Shown piece by piece: positions 35,994 through 44,866 of a DNA stretch of 64,000 bases. This DNA is from an uncultured Clostridia bacterium (GTDB taxonomy: Bacteria; Bacillota; Clostridia; TANB77; CAG-508), in the NCBI GenBank assembly GCA_934183325.1, contig CAKPSH010000008.1, positions 1 to 64,000 on the forward strand, in the 5' to 3' direction. The position numbers and the translations under genes are program-made. The notes under the pieces were generated by a model that was given only the letters and a program-made list of their open reading frames with translations, did no database searches and was not told the DNA's origin. The number at the start of each line of letters is the position of its first letter. Position 1 is the stretch's first letter.

Positions 35994-36752
35994 TTAACGA
36001 GATTCACCATCATTCAAATTTTTAGCATATTCATCAATCGAAGTAAAGTTAAGAGGTACAAGCGAATCTGTATCCAATATAACATATTCGCCAGCAGGAA
36101 GAACTTTGAAACTGTCTCCAACTAGTCCTAGAGAATCACTAGAGATATATTCATCAGGAACCCAAGAACCATTATTATAGGTATATCCAATTGTTATGTT
36201 AGGTTTATTAGGTTTTAATAATTTACCAATATTTGCTGATTTATTATCTTCCCAATTAATACCAGAATCAGTAAGTTCAGTGCTAATTTTATCAATAACA
36301 TCCATACGTTCTTGAAAAGACATATTTTTATACCAATCTCTGTCAACTAAATTTTGAACTTCCAAATAAAGAGAAGATATATTTCCAATAGATGGAAGAG
36401 AGAAGACACATCTTATTAATGGTTGGAGTATTCGCTCATGATTAGGAATTTTATCATTAAAACGTTCTACTCCAAGCTTTAACACAAATTCTCCGATTTG
36501 AAAAACCACACTTGATCCTCCAACTCCAATAATAGAAACATATTGTTCATAATGATTGATATCTAAATCTTGTCTATGCAATAAATCAAGTGTTACATTA
36601 CTGATTGCATATTTTACGTCTTTAGGAGTATACTTAAGCATCTCTATAGCTCTCTCTAACATAGCTTTAGGAATAAAATCTGAATCTAAAGCTATTCTCA
36701 TCTTATGTATTAAACATTTTATAATTAATTCGTAATTAGTTTTAAAACTCAA
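35994..36752 (-). CDS. Protein-kinase-fold protein of unknown target (TTG start)
   Basis: 252 residues from TTG 36752. The longer ATG start at 36791 is unlikely because the -10 box of the gene's promoter covers it; AAGGTGA lies five bases before the TTG. Kinase-fold residues can be read in order: glycine loop GVGGSSVVF (about 76-84), Lys92 in FVLKLG, Glu106 in PNHERI, catalytic-loop pattern Asp169-Asn174 in WEDNKSANIG (same spacing as HRD-x-x-x-x-N), and Asp227/Asp229 in VILDTDSL in place of DFG. So ATP binding and phosphotransfer are possible, to protein or small molecule. I do not recognise a named family. No neighbouring gene suggests the substrate. Confidence 0.62.
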   Translation of the reverse strand: MSFKTNYELIIKCLIHKMRIALDSDFIPKAMLERAIEMLKYTPKDVKYAISNVTLDLLHRQDLDINHYEQYVSIIGVGGSSVVFQIGEFVLKLGVERFNDKIPNHERILQPLIRCVFSLPSIGNISSLYLEVQNLVDRDWYKNMSFQERMDVIDKISTELTDSGINWEDNKSANIGKLLKPNKPNITIGYTYNNGSWVPDEYISSDSLGLVGDSFKVLPAGEYVILDTDSLVPLNFTSIDEYAKNLNDGESR

Positions 36753-36782
36753 TAAATTCACCTTCAATAAAAAATATAGATT

Positions 36783-36811
36783 ATTATACAATAAAAAATG
36801 TGAAAAGTAAA
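36783..36811 (-). promoter_or_regulatory. Promoter of the kinase-fold gene
   Basis: Minus strand TTTACT (36811-36806), 17-base spacer, perfect TATAAT (36788-36783). Confidence 0.75.
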
Positions 36812-36869
36812 CTTAAATTTACATAAAAGCAAACACAAATAAATCTTAAATAAAAATTCATTAAAAGAC

Positions 36870-36898
36870 TTGTGAAAAGTTAATTATTATGATATATA
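36870..36898 (+). promoter_or_regulatory. Candidate promoter of walR
   Basis: TTGTGA (36870-36875), 17-base spacer, TATATA (36893-36898), about 44 bases before the start codon. Confidence 0.55.
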
Positions 36899-36941
36899 TA
36901 ATATAGTTATGTGGTAGCATAAGAAAGGGATGTATTTTATT

Positions 36942-37679
36942 ATGGAGATGGAAAACATTAATGAGGACAAGAAAACCGTATTAATAGTTGACGATGAAAA
37001 GCCAATAGTAGATATATTAGAATACAATTTAAAAAAAGAAGGATATAATACTTTGGTGGCTAATGATGGATTAAGTGCTGTAAATATCGCTATAGAAAAA
37101 AGACCAAATATTATTTTGCTTGATATTATGTTGCCTAAGATGGATGGATTAACAGTATGCAAAAAAGTTAGAACTGCATTAAATATTCCAATAATTATGC
37201 TTACTGCAAAAGAAGAAGAAATTGACAAAATACTTGGACTAGAATTAGGTGCAGATGATTATGTTACAAAACCATTTAGTGTGAGAGAGCTCATTGCTAG
37301 AATAAAGGCAAATCTAAGAAAATATGAACTATCTGGAAATATAGTGGTTGAAAATGAATCAAAACAAAATGAAAGAAAAATGATTATTGGAGATTTACAG
37401 TTAGATATAGATAAATTTGAAGTAAAAGTTAGAGGAAAAAAAGTTGATTTAACTGTTAGAGAATTTGAAGTATTAAGATATCTTGCAAATCAACCAGGTC
37501 AAGTAATATCAAGAGAGTTACTATTAGAAAAAGTATGGGGATATGAATACTTTGGAGATATAAGAACGGTTGATGTTACGGTAAGAAGAATAAGGGAAAA
37601 AATAGAAGATGACACAACAGATCCTAAAATCTTAATTACAAAAAGAGGAATAGGATATTATATTGCAAAACCTGAATAA
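36942..37679 (+). CDS. walR: OmpR-family response regulator, WalR-like
   Basis: 245 residues from ATG 36942 (AAGGGA 11 bases upstream; ATG 36930 overlaps that site). Receiver domain with VLIVDDEKPIVDILEYNLKKEG, phospho-acceptor in LLDIMLPKMDG (Asp61 here) and KPFSVRELIARI, followed by a winged-helix DNA-binding domain with LTVREFEVLRYLA and VTVRRIREKIEDD. The receiver sequence is very close to the essential cell-wall regulator WalR (YycF), and the next gene is a membrane kinase of the WalK/PhoR type. The usual yycHIJ genes do not follow. PhoP is the alternative identity. Confidence 0.82.
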   Translation: MEMENINEDKKTVLIVDDEKPIVDILEYNLKKEGYNTLVANDGLSAVNIAIEKRPNIILLDIMLPKMDGLTVCKKVRTALNIPIIMLTAKEEEIDKILGLELGADDYVTKPFSVRELIARIKANLRKYELSGNIVVENESKQNERKMIIGDLQLDIDKFEVKVRGKKVDLTVREFEVLRYLANQPGQVISRELLLEKVWGYEYFGDIRTVDVTVRRIREKIEDDTTDPKILITKRGIGYYIAKPE

Positions 37680-37690
37680 GAGGATATTAA

Positions 37691-37719
37691 GACGACCGAG
37701 TTAGATTCGGTCGTTTTTT
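37691..37719 (+). terminator. Terminator-like hairpin between walR and walK
   Basis: Perfect stem ACGACCGA / TCGGTCGT with a seven-base loop and TTTTTT, placed between two genes of one operon, 21 bases before walK. It should attenuate kinase relative to regulator expression. Confidence 0.75.
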
Positions 37720-37739
37720 GAAATGAAAGGAAGAGAAAA

Positions 37740-39062
37740 ATGTTAGAAAAAGCAAAGAAAAAATTAGGATTAATATTTATAGTAACAGAAATTATATGTA
37801 TTATAGCTATAGGATTAACAACAATTATTACATTAAATAATTTAATAATTAATTTATCTACAGAAACAAATAATATAGAACTAATAAAAAATAATATATA
37901 TAATATTGAAATGACTCTAGTAGGAATAGCCGTATTATGTATTATATTATCATTTATGCTTAGTATATTAGTGATAAAGAAAATTATTAACCCAGCAGAA
38001 GAATTAATTGAAGAAACAGAAGAAAAAATAAAAGAAGTTTCAATGCAAAAGAAACAGATAGAAACAATGCTATTACATATGACAGACGGAATATTGGCAT
38101 TTGATATAGATGGAAATATATCATTAACAAATCCAGCTGCAACTAGACTGTTAAGAATAATGCCAGAAGATGACAGCTTTGACAAAATATTTGGAAAATA
38201 TAATGTTGATATAAATTTAGAAAAGGTGATATATCTTGAAAATTGGACTTCTACGGCACAAAGAATAAAGATAGGAGATAATTATATATATGTATTCTTT
38301 GCACCTCTTAGAAACGAAGCTGAAACACCTAATGGGGTTATAGTTGTTATTCAGGATATCACTGAACATGTAAAACTCGATAATATGAGAAAAGAATTTG
38401 TAGCAGATGTATCACATGAATTAAAAACACCAATCACTTCAATTATGGGATATGCTGACACATTGTTAGAGGGAGAATATGATAAGGAAACACAGGAAAA
38501 ATTTTTGAATGTAATATCAACAGAAGCAAGAAGAATGGCAAAACTTGTAACAGATTTATTAACTCTTTCTAGATACGATAATAATGAAGACAGAACAAAA
38601 AAGACAGAATTTGATCTTGGGGAATTAGTAAAACAATGTCAAGAAAAGTTACAAATTGAAATTGACAAGAAAAATCACAAAGCAGAATGTTTTGTTACAG
38701 CAAATGTTCCTGCTGTATATGCTGATAGAGATGCTATTGAAAGAGTGGTTTTAAATATATTATCAAATAGTATAAAATATACTCCAGAAAATGGTAGTAT
38801 AAAAATGTATGTTGGTTATATATATAATGATGCCTATATAAAAGTTATTGATAATGGATGGGGAATACCAGAAGAAGATTTAGAAAGAATATATGATAGA
38901 TTCTATAGAGTTGATAAATCAAGAACAAGGGAAATGGGTGGAACAGGTTTAGGTTTATCAATTGCAAAAGAGATTCTTGATAGAAATAATGGAACGATAG
39001 ATATAAAAAGTAAAAAGGATGAAGGAACAGAAGTAGTAATTAGAATCCCAATAAAAAAATAG
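37740..39062 (+). CDS. walK: Sensor histidine kinase, WalK/PhoR-like
   Basis: 440 residues. Two transmembrane helices (about 11-33 and 58-80) frame a very short extracellular loop (about 25 residues), then a coiled segment, a PAS domain (about 105-205), a dimerisation/phosphorylation domain with His226 in VSHELKTPITSI, and an ATPase domain with NILSNSIKYTPENG, DNGWGIP and MGGTGLGLSIAKEIL. The N, G1, F and G2 boxes are all present. The short sensor loop differs from the large extracellular PAS of classical WalK, so the signal may be membrane-internal. GAAAGGAAGAGAAAA precedes the ATG. Confidence 0.82.
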   Translation: MLEKAKKKLGLIFIVTEIICIIAIGLTTIITLNNLIINLSTETNNIELIKNNIYNIEMTLVGIAVLCIILSFMLSILVIKKIINPAEELIEETEEKIKEVSMQKKQIETMLLHMTDGILAFDIDGNISLTNPAATRLLRIMPEDDSFDKIFGKYNVDINLEKVIYLENWTSTAQRIKIGDNYIYVFFAPLRNEAETPNGVIVVIQDITEHVKLDNMRKEFVADVSHELKTPITSIMGYADTLLEGEYDKETQEKFLNVISTEARRMAKLVTDLLTLSRYDNNEDRTKKTEFDLGELVKQCQEKLQIEIDKKNHKAECFVTANVPAVYADRDAIERVVLNILSNSIKYTPENGSIKMYVGYIYNDAYIKVIDNGWGIPEEDLERIYDRFYRVDKSRTREMGGTGLGLSIAKEILDRNNGTIDIKSKKDEGTEVVIRIPIKK

Positions 39063-39092
39063 AAACTTATGCTGAAAAGTTTAGAAAAATCA

Positions 39093-39121
39093 TTGAGAAA
39101 ATATGCAAATTATTATATAAT
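39093..39121 (+). promoter_or_regulatory. Promoter of the lepB-holB-ricT-ferredoxin unit
   Basis: TTGAGA (39093-39098), 17-base spacer, perfect TATAAT (39116-39121). Confidence 0.75.
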
Positions 39122-39164
39122 ATATAACAGACTGAAATTTAATAAAACTTTATATTGAAAGGAA

Positions 39165-39821
39165 ATGAAGAAAAAGATGGAACAAGAGAAAAGCACAAAA
39201 ATAAAAGATATATTAGAATGGGGTTATTGTATTATAATTGCATTAATCTTAGCCTTAGTTTTTAGATATTTTATAGGAACTCCAACAGTAGTACAAATGT
39301 CATCTATGTATCCAACATTTAAGCAAGGAGATAGATTAATTTTAAATAGAATAAGTGTACATTTAAAACGTGAATTTAATAGGGGAGAAGTTATAACATT
39401 TGAAGCACCATCATCAGATTATAAAAGTTCAGCAGAAGTAAATTCAAATAATCCTATAGCTAAATATGAGCAAAATATAAATTCAATTTTTAAAAAATTT
39501 ACATACTATGTATTAGATATTAATAAAAAAAGTTATATAAAGAGAGTAATAGGTTTACCAGGAGAACATATTGAAATAAAGGATGGAAACGTTTATATTA
39601 ATGGAGAATTATTACAAGAAGAATATCTACGAGAAGGTGTTACTACAAATAGTACAATATTTACAGAATTAACAGTACCAGATGGATATATATTTGTAAT
39701 GGGAGATAATAGAAGTGATAGCATGGACTCAAGAAATTTTGGATGTATACCAGTATCAAAAGTAGAAAGTAAAGTTTGCTTAAGATTTTGGCCATTTAGT
39801 AAATTTGGTACAAAATGGTAA
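39165..39821 (+). CDS. lepB: Signal peptidase I
   Basis: 218 residues. One N-terminal transmembrane helix, then catalytic Ser in MSSMYPTF, general-base Lys in YIKRVIGLPGE, and the GDNRSDSMDSRNFG box; these are boxes B, D and E of type I signal peptidases. An insert of about 30 residues lies between boxes B and D. Removes signal peptides outside the membrane, for example from the giant surface protein. The start is uncertain: ATG 39165 is only two bases after AAAGG, ATG 39177 is 13 bases after it. Confidence 0.92.
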   Translation: MKKKMEQEKSTKIKDILEWGYCIIIALILALVFRYFIGTPTVVQMSSMYPTFKQGDRLILNRISVHLKREFNRGEVITFEAPSSDYKSSAEVNSNNPIAKYEQNINSIFKKFTYYVLDINKKSYIKRVIGLPGEHIEIKDGNVYINGELLQEEYLREGVTTNSTIFTELTVPDGYIFVMGDNRSDSMDSRNFGCIPVSKVESKVCLRFWPFSKFGTKW

Positions 39822-39836
39822 AAGGAAAAAAGTATT

Positions 39837-40622
39837 ATGAAAAATGATGATATAAAAAAATTATTAAATAATACAGTAAAAGAAAAAAGGGTTTTACATA
39901 GTTATATGTTTCTTGGAAGCAAATTTTCTGCAAAATTAGAACTTGCGATAGAATTTGCAAAGGAAGCATTATGTTTAGAAGAAAATGCACCTTGTAATAA
40001 TTGCAAATCTTGTCTTGAAATGGAAAATAATAATCATCCAGATTTTCTGATGATTGACCTAGAAGCTGGAGAAAATACTATAAAAATCGAACAAATAAGA
40101 AAATTGCAGGAAGAAGTAATTAAAAAGCCAATTGTTTCAGAAAAAAAAGTGTTTATAATTAATAATAGTGATAAGATGACAGTTGGAGCACAAAATTGTT
40201 TGCTAAAAACCCTAGAAGAACCTCCTCAGTATATAATGATTATTTTATTAGCTGAAAATGAGAATTTGATTCTGAACACTATAAAATCAAGGTGTACAAA
40301 AATCACCTGCATAGAAGAAAATAAAATAGAACTTACTGAGGAACAAAAGGATAGATATAATGAACTTGAAAAAGTATTTAGTAATATAAATAAATATAAG
40401 TTATTAGATGTTTTGAATAAAATTGATGTTCTCTATAAAAATGAAAAAGACATTATGGAGAATTTAGATTTTATAAATATAATATTAAGTAAAGACCTAA
40501 TAAACAATAAAAAAAATATAAAGTATATTGAAGCTGTTGAAGAAACAAAAAAAAGAATTAAGGCTAATGCAAATTTTACCATGAGTATAGATAATTTATT
40601 ATATAATATATGGAAAAATTAA
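39837..40622 (+). CDS. holB: DNA polymerase III delta' subunit
   Basis: 261 residues, shorter than average but with the expected order: LHSYMFLGS, zinc-finger cysteines in CLEENAPCNNCKSC, KIEQIRKLQEEV, KVFIINNSDKMTVGAQNCLLKTLEEPP and a sensor arginine in TIKSRCTKI. The Walker A is replaced by GSKFSAKL, as in delta' subunits, which do not hydrolyse ATP. Clamp-loader component. The neighbourhood holB-ricT is conserved in Firmicutes. Confidence 0.88.
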   Translation: MKNDDIKKLLNNTVKEKRVLHSYMFLGSKFSAKLELAIEFAKEALCLEENAPCNNCKSCLEMENNNHPDFLMIDLEAGENTIKIEQIRKLQEEVIKKPIVSEKKVFIINNSDKMTVGAQNCLLKTLEEPPQYIMIILLAENENLILNTIKSRCTKITCIEENKIELTEEQKDRYNELEKVFSNINKYKLLDVLNKIDVLYKNEKDIMENLDFINIILSKDLINNKKNIKYIEAVEETKKRIKANANFTMSIDNLLYNIWKN

Positions 40623-40648
40623 TGAGACATTAAGAAAGGATATAGTGT

Positions 40649-41554
40649 ATGAAAACAGTAATAGGAGTTAGACTTAGAAGACCAGGAAAAATATATTATT
40701 TTAATCCTGGAGATAAAAAAATAAATAAAGGGGAATACGTAATTGTTGAAACAACTTTTGGACAAGAATATGCTGAGGTTGTGATGGCAAATAAAGAAAT
40801 AGAAGAAGAAAAAATTGTTTCTCCATTAAAAGATATTGTAAGGGTTGCAACAAAAAAAGATAAAGAACAACACGAACAAAATCTAAAAAAAGAAAAAGAG
40901 GCATTTGATATAGCTCAAGAAAATATAAAGAAACATAAATTATCAATGAATTTAGTTGATGTTCAATATCAATTTGATAATAGCAAAATATTATTTTATT
41001 TTACTGCAGAGGGAAGAATTGATTTTAGAGATTTAGTCAAAGATTTAGCTGCAATATTTAGAACAAGAATAGAGTTAAGACAAATAGGGCTAAGAGATGA
41101 AGTTAGAAGAATAGGTGGAAATGGAATTTGCGGAAGACAGTTATGCTGTTGCTCATATTTAGGAGATTTTGATATGGTATCTATAAAGATGGCAAAAGAA
41201 CAAGGCTTATCTTTAACACCTTCTAAAATTTCAGGATGTTGTGGCAGATTAATGTGTTGTTTAAAATATGAAGAAAATGTTTATGAGGAAAAAAACAAAA
41301 AATTACCAGGTGTAGGTGCAACTGTAAAGACAGAAGATGGAGAAGGTATAGTTGAAGGACTAGAAAATTTAAAAGAAATAGTTAAAGTAAAACTTGTTGA
41401 TAAAGATAATAACACTTTCCATAAAAAATACAATATTGATGAAATAAAAATAATAAAAGATGTAGAAAAAGATTCAACAAATTATGAAGCAGATGAGGAA
41501 TTAAAAAAATTAGAAAAGCTAGACAAAATTGAAATGCAAAATAATCAAGATTAA
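40649..41554 (+). CDS. ricT: PSP1 family protein RicT (YaaT)
   Basis: 301 residues. PSP1 domain with GVRLRRPGKIYYF at the N-terminus and, near 165-215, the Cys-rich segments GGNGICGRQLCCCSYLG and SGCCGRLMCCLKYEE that bind iron-sulfur clusters in the RicAFT complex. In Bacillus this complex promotes RNase Y mRNA processing and Spo0A phosphorylation; spo0A is present at 57.7 kb in this window. ricA and ricF are not seen here. Confidence 0.92.
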   Translation: MKTVIGVRLRRPGKIYYFNPGDKKINKGEYVIVETTFGQEYAEVVMANKEIEEEKIVSPLKDIVRVATKKDKEQHEQNLKKEKEAFDIAQENIKKHKLSMNLVDVQYQFDNSKILFYFTAEGRIDFRDLVKDLAAIFRTRIELRQIGLRDEVRRIGGNGICGRQLCCCSYLGDFDMVSIKMAKEQGLSLTPSKISGCCGRLMCCLKYEENVYEEKNKKLPGVGATVKTEDGEGIVEGLENLKEIVKVKLVDKDNNTFHKKYNIDEIKIIKDVEKDSTNYEADEELKKLEKLDKIEMQNNQD

Positions 41555-41587
41555 GTATAGAAAACAAAGTGGAAGGAGGTGTTCGTT

Positions 41588-41758
41588 ATGGCATATAAGA
41601 TTACTGACAAATGTATAAAATGTGGAGCATGTGCAGCAGCTTGTCCAATGGAATGTATAGCAGAAGGAGATACAAAATATGTAATAGATCCTAATAAATG
41701 TGTATCATGTGGAACATGTGCAAGCGTATGTCCAGTTGAGGCACCAGAAGAGGAGTAA
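41588..41758 (+). CDS. 2[4Fe-4S] ferredoxin
   Basis: 56 residues. Two CxxCxxCxxxCP motifs: CIKCGACAAACP and CVSCGTCASVCP, the classical clostridial ferredoxin. AAGGAGGT lies eight bases before the ATG. It is 33 bases after ricT and probably ends that transcript. Carries electrons for low-potential redox enzymes of an anaerobe. Confidence 0.95.
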   Translation: MAYKITDKCIKCGACAAACPMECIAEGDTKYVIDPNKCVSCGTCASVCPVEAPEEE

Positions 41759-41763
41759 AATAA

Positions 41764-41800
41764 AAGAAGCAAACCATTATAAGTCTGCTTCTTGTTTTTA
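41764..41800 (+). terminator. Terminator after ferredoxin
   Basis: Stem AAGAAGCA / TGCTTCTT with a 14-base loop, then GTTTTTATTTT. Confidence 0.8.
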
Positions 41801-41804
41801 TTTT

Positions 41805-41844
41805 ATATGGAAAACTATCTATAAAATAGAAAGTTTCCATATAT
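41805..41844 (-). terminator. Hairpin downstream of purA, related to the 48.9/50.2 kb repeat
   Basis: TATATGGAAAct ... agTTTCCATATA folds into a hairpin next to the purA stop codon and precedes an AT-rich stretch on the minus strand. The core 41809-41838 matches the repeat copies at 48.9 and 50.2 kb at about 22 of 30 bases, including ATCTAT and AAATA blocks. Confidence 0.5.
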
Positions 41845-41847
41845 TTT

Positions 41848-43119
41848 TTAGTCTGCTATTAAATCTTCACGTCCAGCACCTGTACCGATGAATTTAATAG
41901 GAACTTCAAGAACTTCTTCAATTCTATTTAAATATTTTTGAGCATTTAATGGTAATTCATCTCTGGTTTTACATTTAGATATATCACCAAAGTTTCCATC
42001 AAATTCTTCATATACAGCTTCACAGTTGCTGATATAATCAGGATTTGTAGAAAAATCTGTTGTTATTTTTCCCTTATGATTATATGCAACACATAATTTT
42101 ATTTTATCAAATTTTCCAATAGTATCCATATGATTGATAGCAATACCTGTTATACCATTAATCATAACAGAATATTTAACAGCAACTAAGTCTAACCAAC
42201 CACAGCGTCTAGGTCTACCAGTAGTAGTTCCATATTCATGACCTAATTCACGTATTTTATCACCATCTGCGTTAAGTTGTTCTGTAATAAATGGTCCTTC
42301 TCCAACCTTAGAAGAATATGCTTTTATAACACCATAAATTTCTCCGATATTTTTAGGGCTAATTCCAGAACCTGTACAAATTCCACCCATAGATGGATTT
42401 GAAGAGGTTACATAAGGATATGAACCAAAATCTATATCTAATAAAGTAGATTGAGCACCTTCGCAAAGTAATTTTTTACCATCTCTTAAGCTATTATGTA
42501 ATAATACAACAGTATCAACAACATAAGGTTTAAGAATTTCTGCATATTTTGAGTACTCATCATATAGTTTTTCAGCATCAAATTTTTCTTTTCCATATAT
42601 TTCAAAAATTTTATTTTTACTTTCAACATTTCTAAATAAAACTGATTTAAATCTTTCAGGACTTACAAAGTCTTGAACTCTAATTCCAGAACGTTCATAT
42701 TTATCACAATAAGCAGGACCAATTCCACAAGAAGTTGTACCGATTTTAGAAGCACCTCTTGCTTCTTCTAATAATTTGTCCATTGCTACATGATATGGCA
42801 TAATTATATGAGCTTTATCACTAATTCTTAAATTACTAACTGAGAATCCGTGATTCTTTAGATTATCAATTTCACTAATTAAAACTTTTGGATCAATAAC
42901 TACTCCATTACCAATTACGGCTAATGTATTTTCATTTAATATACCAGATGGAATTAAATGAAATGCATACTTAACACCATCAACCTCGATAGTATGTCCA
43001 GCATTATTACCACCAGTACAACGTATTGATACATCAGCATTTGTTGATAGGTAGTCAATTATTTTCCCCTTTCCTTCGTCACCATAAAAAGCGCCTAAAA
43101 CGACGTCAACTTTTGACAT
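41848..43119 (-). CDS. purA: Adenylosuccinate synthetase
   Basis: 423 residues, usual length. First committed step to AMP: IMP + aspartate with GTP. Motifs: GAFYGDEGKGKIIDYL (P-loop GDEGKGK), GNNAGHTIEVDG, GTTSCGIGPAYCDK and TTGRPRRCGWLDLV. GAGGAGGTCCT precedes the ATG. A perfect TGATGAAT/ATTCATCA hairpin lies in its leader. Convergent with the ricT-ferredoxin unit and divergent from purB. Confidence 0.97.
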   Translation of the reverse strand: MSKVDVVLGAFYGDEGKGKIIDYLSTNADVSIRCTGGNNAGHTIEVDGVKYAFHLIPSGILNENTLAVIGNGVVIDPKVLISEIDNLKNHGFSVSNLRISDKAHIIMPYHVAMDKLLEEARGASKIGTTSCGIGPAYCDKYERSGIRVQDFVSPERFKSVLFRNVESKNKIFEIYGKEKFDAEKLYDEYSKYAEILKPYVVDTVVLLHNSLRDGKKLLCEGAQSTLLDIDFGSYPYVTSSNPSMGGICTGSGISPKNIGEIYGVIKAYSSKVGEGPFITEQLNADGDKIRELGHEYGTTTGRPRRCGWLDLVAVKYSVMINGITGIAINHMDTIGKFDKIKLCVAYNHKGKITTDFSTNPDYISNCEAVYEEFDGNFGDISKCKTRDELPLNAQKYLNRIEEVLEVPIKFIGTGAGREDLIAD

Positions 43120-43135
43120 AGGACCTCCTCTTGAT

Positions 43136-43156
43136 GAATAATAAATTCATCATAAA
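43136..43156 (-). promoter_or_regulatory. Hairpin just upstream of the purA ribosome binding site
   Basis: TGATGAAT, five-base loop, ATTCATCA: perfect 8-bp stem ending nine bases before GAGGAGGT. Could modulate purA translation or be an operator. Confidence 0.45.
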
Positions 43157-43211
43157 AACTAAAATTATTTTTTGAATAAGTAAAGAAACCTATTAACAAA
43201 AAACATATATT

Positions 43212-43240
43212 ATTATCTTACAAAATAAGAAAAAAGTCAA
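43212..43240 (-). promoter_or_regulatory. Promoter of purA
   Basis: Minus strand TTGACT (43240-43235), 17-base spacer, GATAAT (43217-43212). Confidence 0.7.
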
Positions 43241-43246
43241 TACCAA

Positions 43247-43275
43247 TTGCAAAATGGCGAAATATATGGTAATAT
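43247..43275 (+). promoter_or_regulatory. Promoter of purB
   Basis: TTGCAA (43247-43252), 17-base spacer, TAATAT (43270-43275). Only six bases separate its -35 from that of purA on the other strand. Confidence 0.75.
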
Positions 43276-43314
43276 AGAAAAGTATTCTTAATATTGAAAA
43301 AGGAGATAATATTA

Positions 43315-44748
43315 ATGGAAAATGAAATATATGTAACACCTCTAAGTGGAAGATATGCTAGTAAAGAAATGAATAAAATTTGGTCACCAAATGCTAAATA
43401 TTCTACCTGGAGAAAACTATGGGTAGCCTTAGCAGAAACAGAAAAAGAGTTAGGAATAAACATAACTGATGAGCAAATCAAAGAAATGAAGGAACATATA
43501 AATGATATAGATTATGGTATAGTCGAACAAAGAGAAAAAGAATGCAGACACGATGTAATGAGTCATGTTTATGAATTCGGTGTAAAATGTCCAGAAGCAA
43601 AACCAATAATTCATTTAGGAGCAACTTCTTGTTATGTAACAGATAATACTGATGTTATTTTAATGAGTGAAGCTTTAAAAGTAATAAAACAAAAACTACT
43701 AGTTGTTATAAAAAATTTATCAGAATTTGCGGAAAAAAATAAAAGTATTACATGTTTAGGATATACACATTTTCAACCAGCACAATTAACTACAGTAGGC
43801 AAGAGAGCTACATTGTGGATGCAAGATTTATTAGAAGATTTAGAAGAACTAGAATTTGTGGAAAGTCATATGAAATTATTAGGTTGCAAAGGTACAACAG
43901 GAACTCAAGAAAGCTTTATGAAATTATTTAAAGATGAACAAAAAGTAAAACAAATAGATGAAAAAATAGCTGAAAAGATGGGATTTGAAAAATTCTATGC
44001 TGTTTCAGGACAAACATATACTAGAAAATTAGATTCAAGAGTATTAAATATATTATCAGAGATAGCACAAAGTGCTTCAAAATTTGCCAATGATATGAGA
44101 TTACTTCAACATGAAAAAGAACTAGAAGAACCATTTGAAAAAAGTCAAATAGGGTCTTCTGCAATGGCATATAAAAGAAATCCAATGAGATGCGAAAGAA
44201 TAAATTCACTTTCAAGACATGTTATGATTTTAGCACAGGATCCAGCAATTACAGCAGCAACACAATGGCTAGAAAGAACACTAGACGATTCTGCAAATAA
44301 AAGAATATGTATTCCAGAAGCATTTTTGGCAGTAGATGGTATATTAATACTTTATGGAAATATAAGTAAAAATATAGTTGTATATGAAAATGTAATAAAA
44401 ACAAACCTAATGCAAGAACTTCCATTTATGGCGACAGAAGAAATAATAATGAATGCTGTCCTAAAAGGTGGAGATAGACAAGAATTACATGAAAAAATAA
44501 GAGTTTATTCAATGGAAGCAGCAAAAGAAGTTAAAGAATTTGGTAGGCCAAATGATTTAGTAGATAGAATTGCTAGAGATCCTTATTTTGGAATGACGAA
44601 AGAAGAAATATTACATGCGTTAAATCCAAATAATTTATGTGGAAGAGCTCCACATCAAGTAGATGATTTCATCACAGAAAAAGTAAAACCTATTCTTAAT
44701 AAATATGCTGATTTATTAACAGTAGAAAATATAGAAGTTAATGTATAA
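43315..44748 (+). CDS. purB: Adenylosuccinate lyase
   Basis: 477 residues from ATG 43315, with AAGGAGAT seven bases upstream; a TTG at 43294 in frame lies before that site. Fumarase/aspartase superfamily: signature SSAMAYKRNPMRCERI, plus YTHFQPAQLTTVGKR and GTTGTQESF. Acts twice in purine synthesis (SAICAR cleavage and adenylosuccinate to AMP). Divergently paired with purA, its substrate supplier. Confidence 0.96.
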   Translation: MENEIYVTPLSGRYASKEMNKIWSPNAKYSTWRKLWVALAETEKELGINITDEQIKEMKEHINDIDYGIVEQREKECRHDVMSHVYEFGVKCPEAKPIIHLGATSCYVTDNTDVILMSEALKVIKQKLLVVIKNLSEFAEKNKSITCLGYTHFQPAQLTTVGKRATLWMQDLLEDLEELEFVESHMKLLGCKGTTGTQESFMKLFKDEQKVKQIDEKIAEKMGFEKFYAVSGQTYTRKLDSRVLNILSEIAQSASKFANDMRLLQHEKELEEPFEKSQIGSSAMAYKRNPMRCERINSLSRHVMILAQDPAITAATQWLERTLDDSANKRICIPEAFLAVDGILILYGNISKNIVVYENVIKTNLMQELPFMATEEIIMNAVLKGGDRQELHEKIRVYSMEAAKEVKEFGRPNDLVDRIARDPYFGMTKEEILHALNPNNLCGRAPHQVDDFITEKVKPILNKYADLLTVENIEVNV

Positions 44749-44866
44749 TAAATTAGAAAAAAATAAAAAAATTATATACTTTTGAAATAAATAAATGTAT
44801 AATAAAAAATATTCGGTGCAAACGAAAAGTTATGCACCATAATTTATTTCATAGAAGAGGTTTGAT

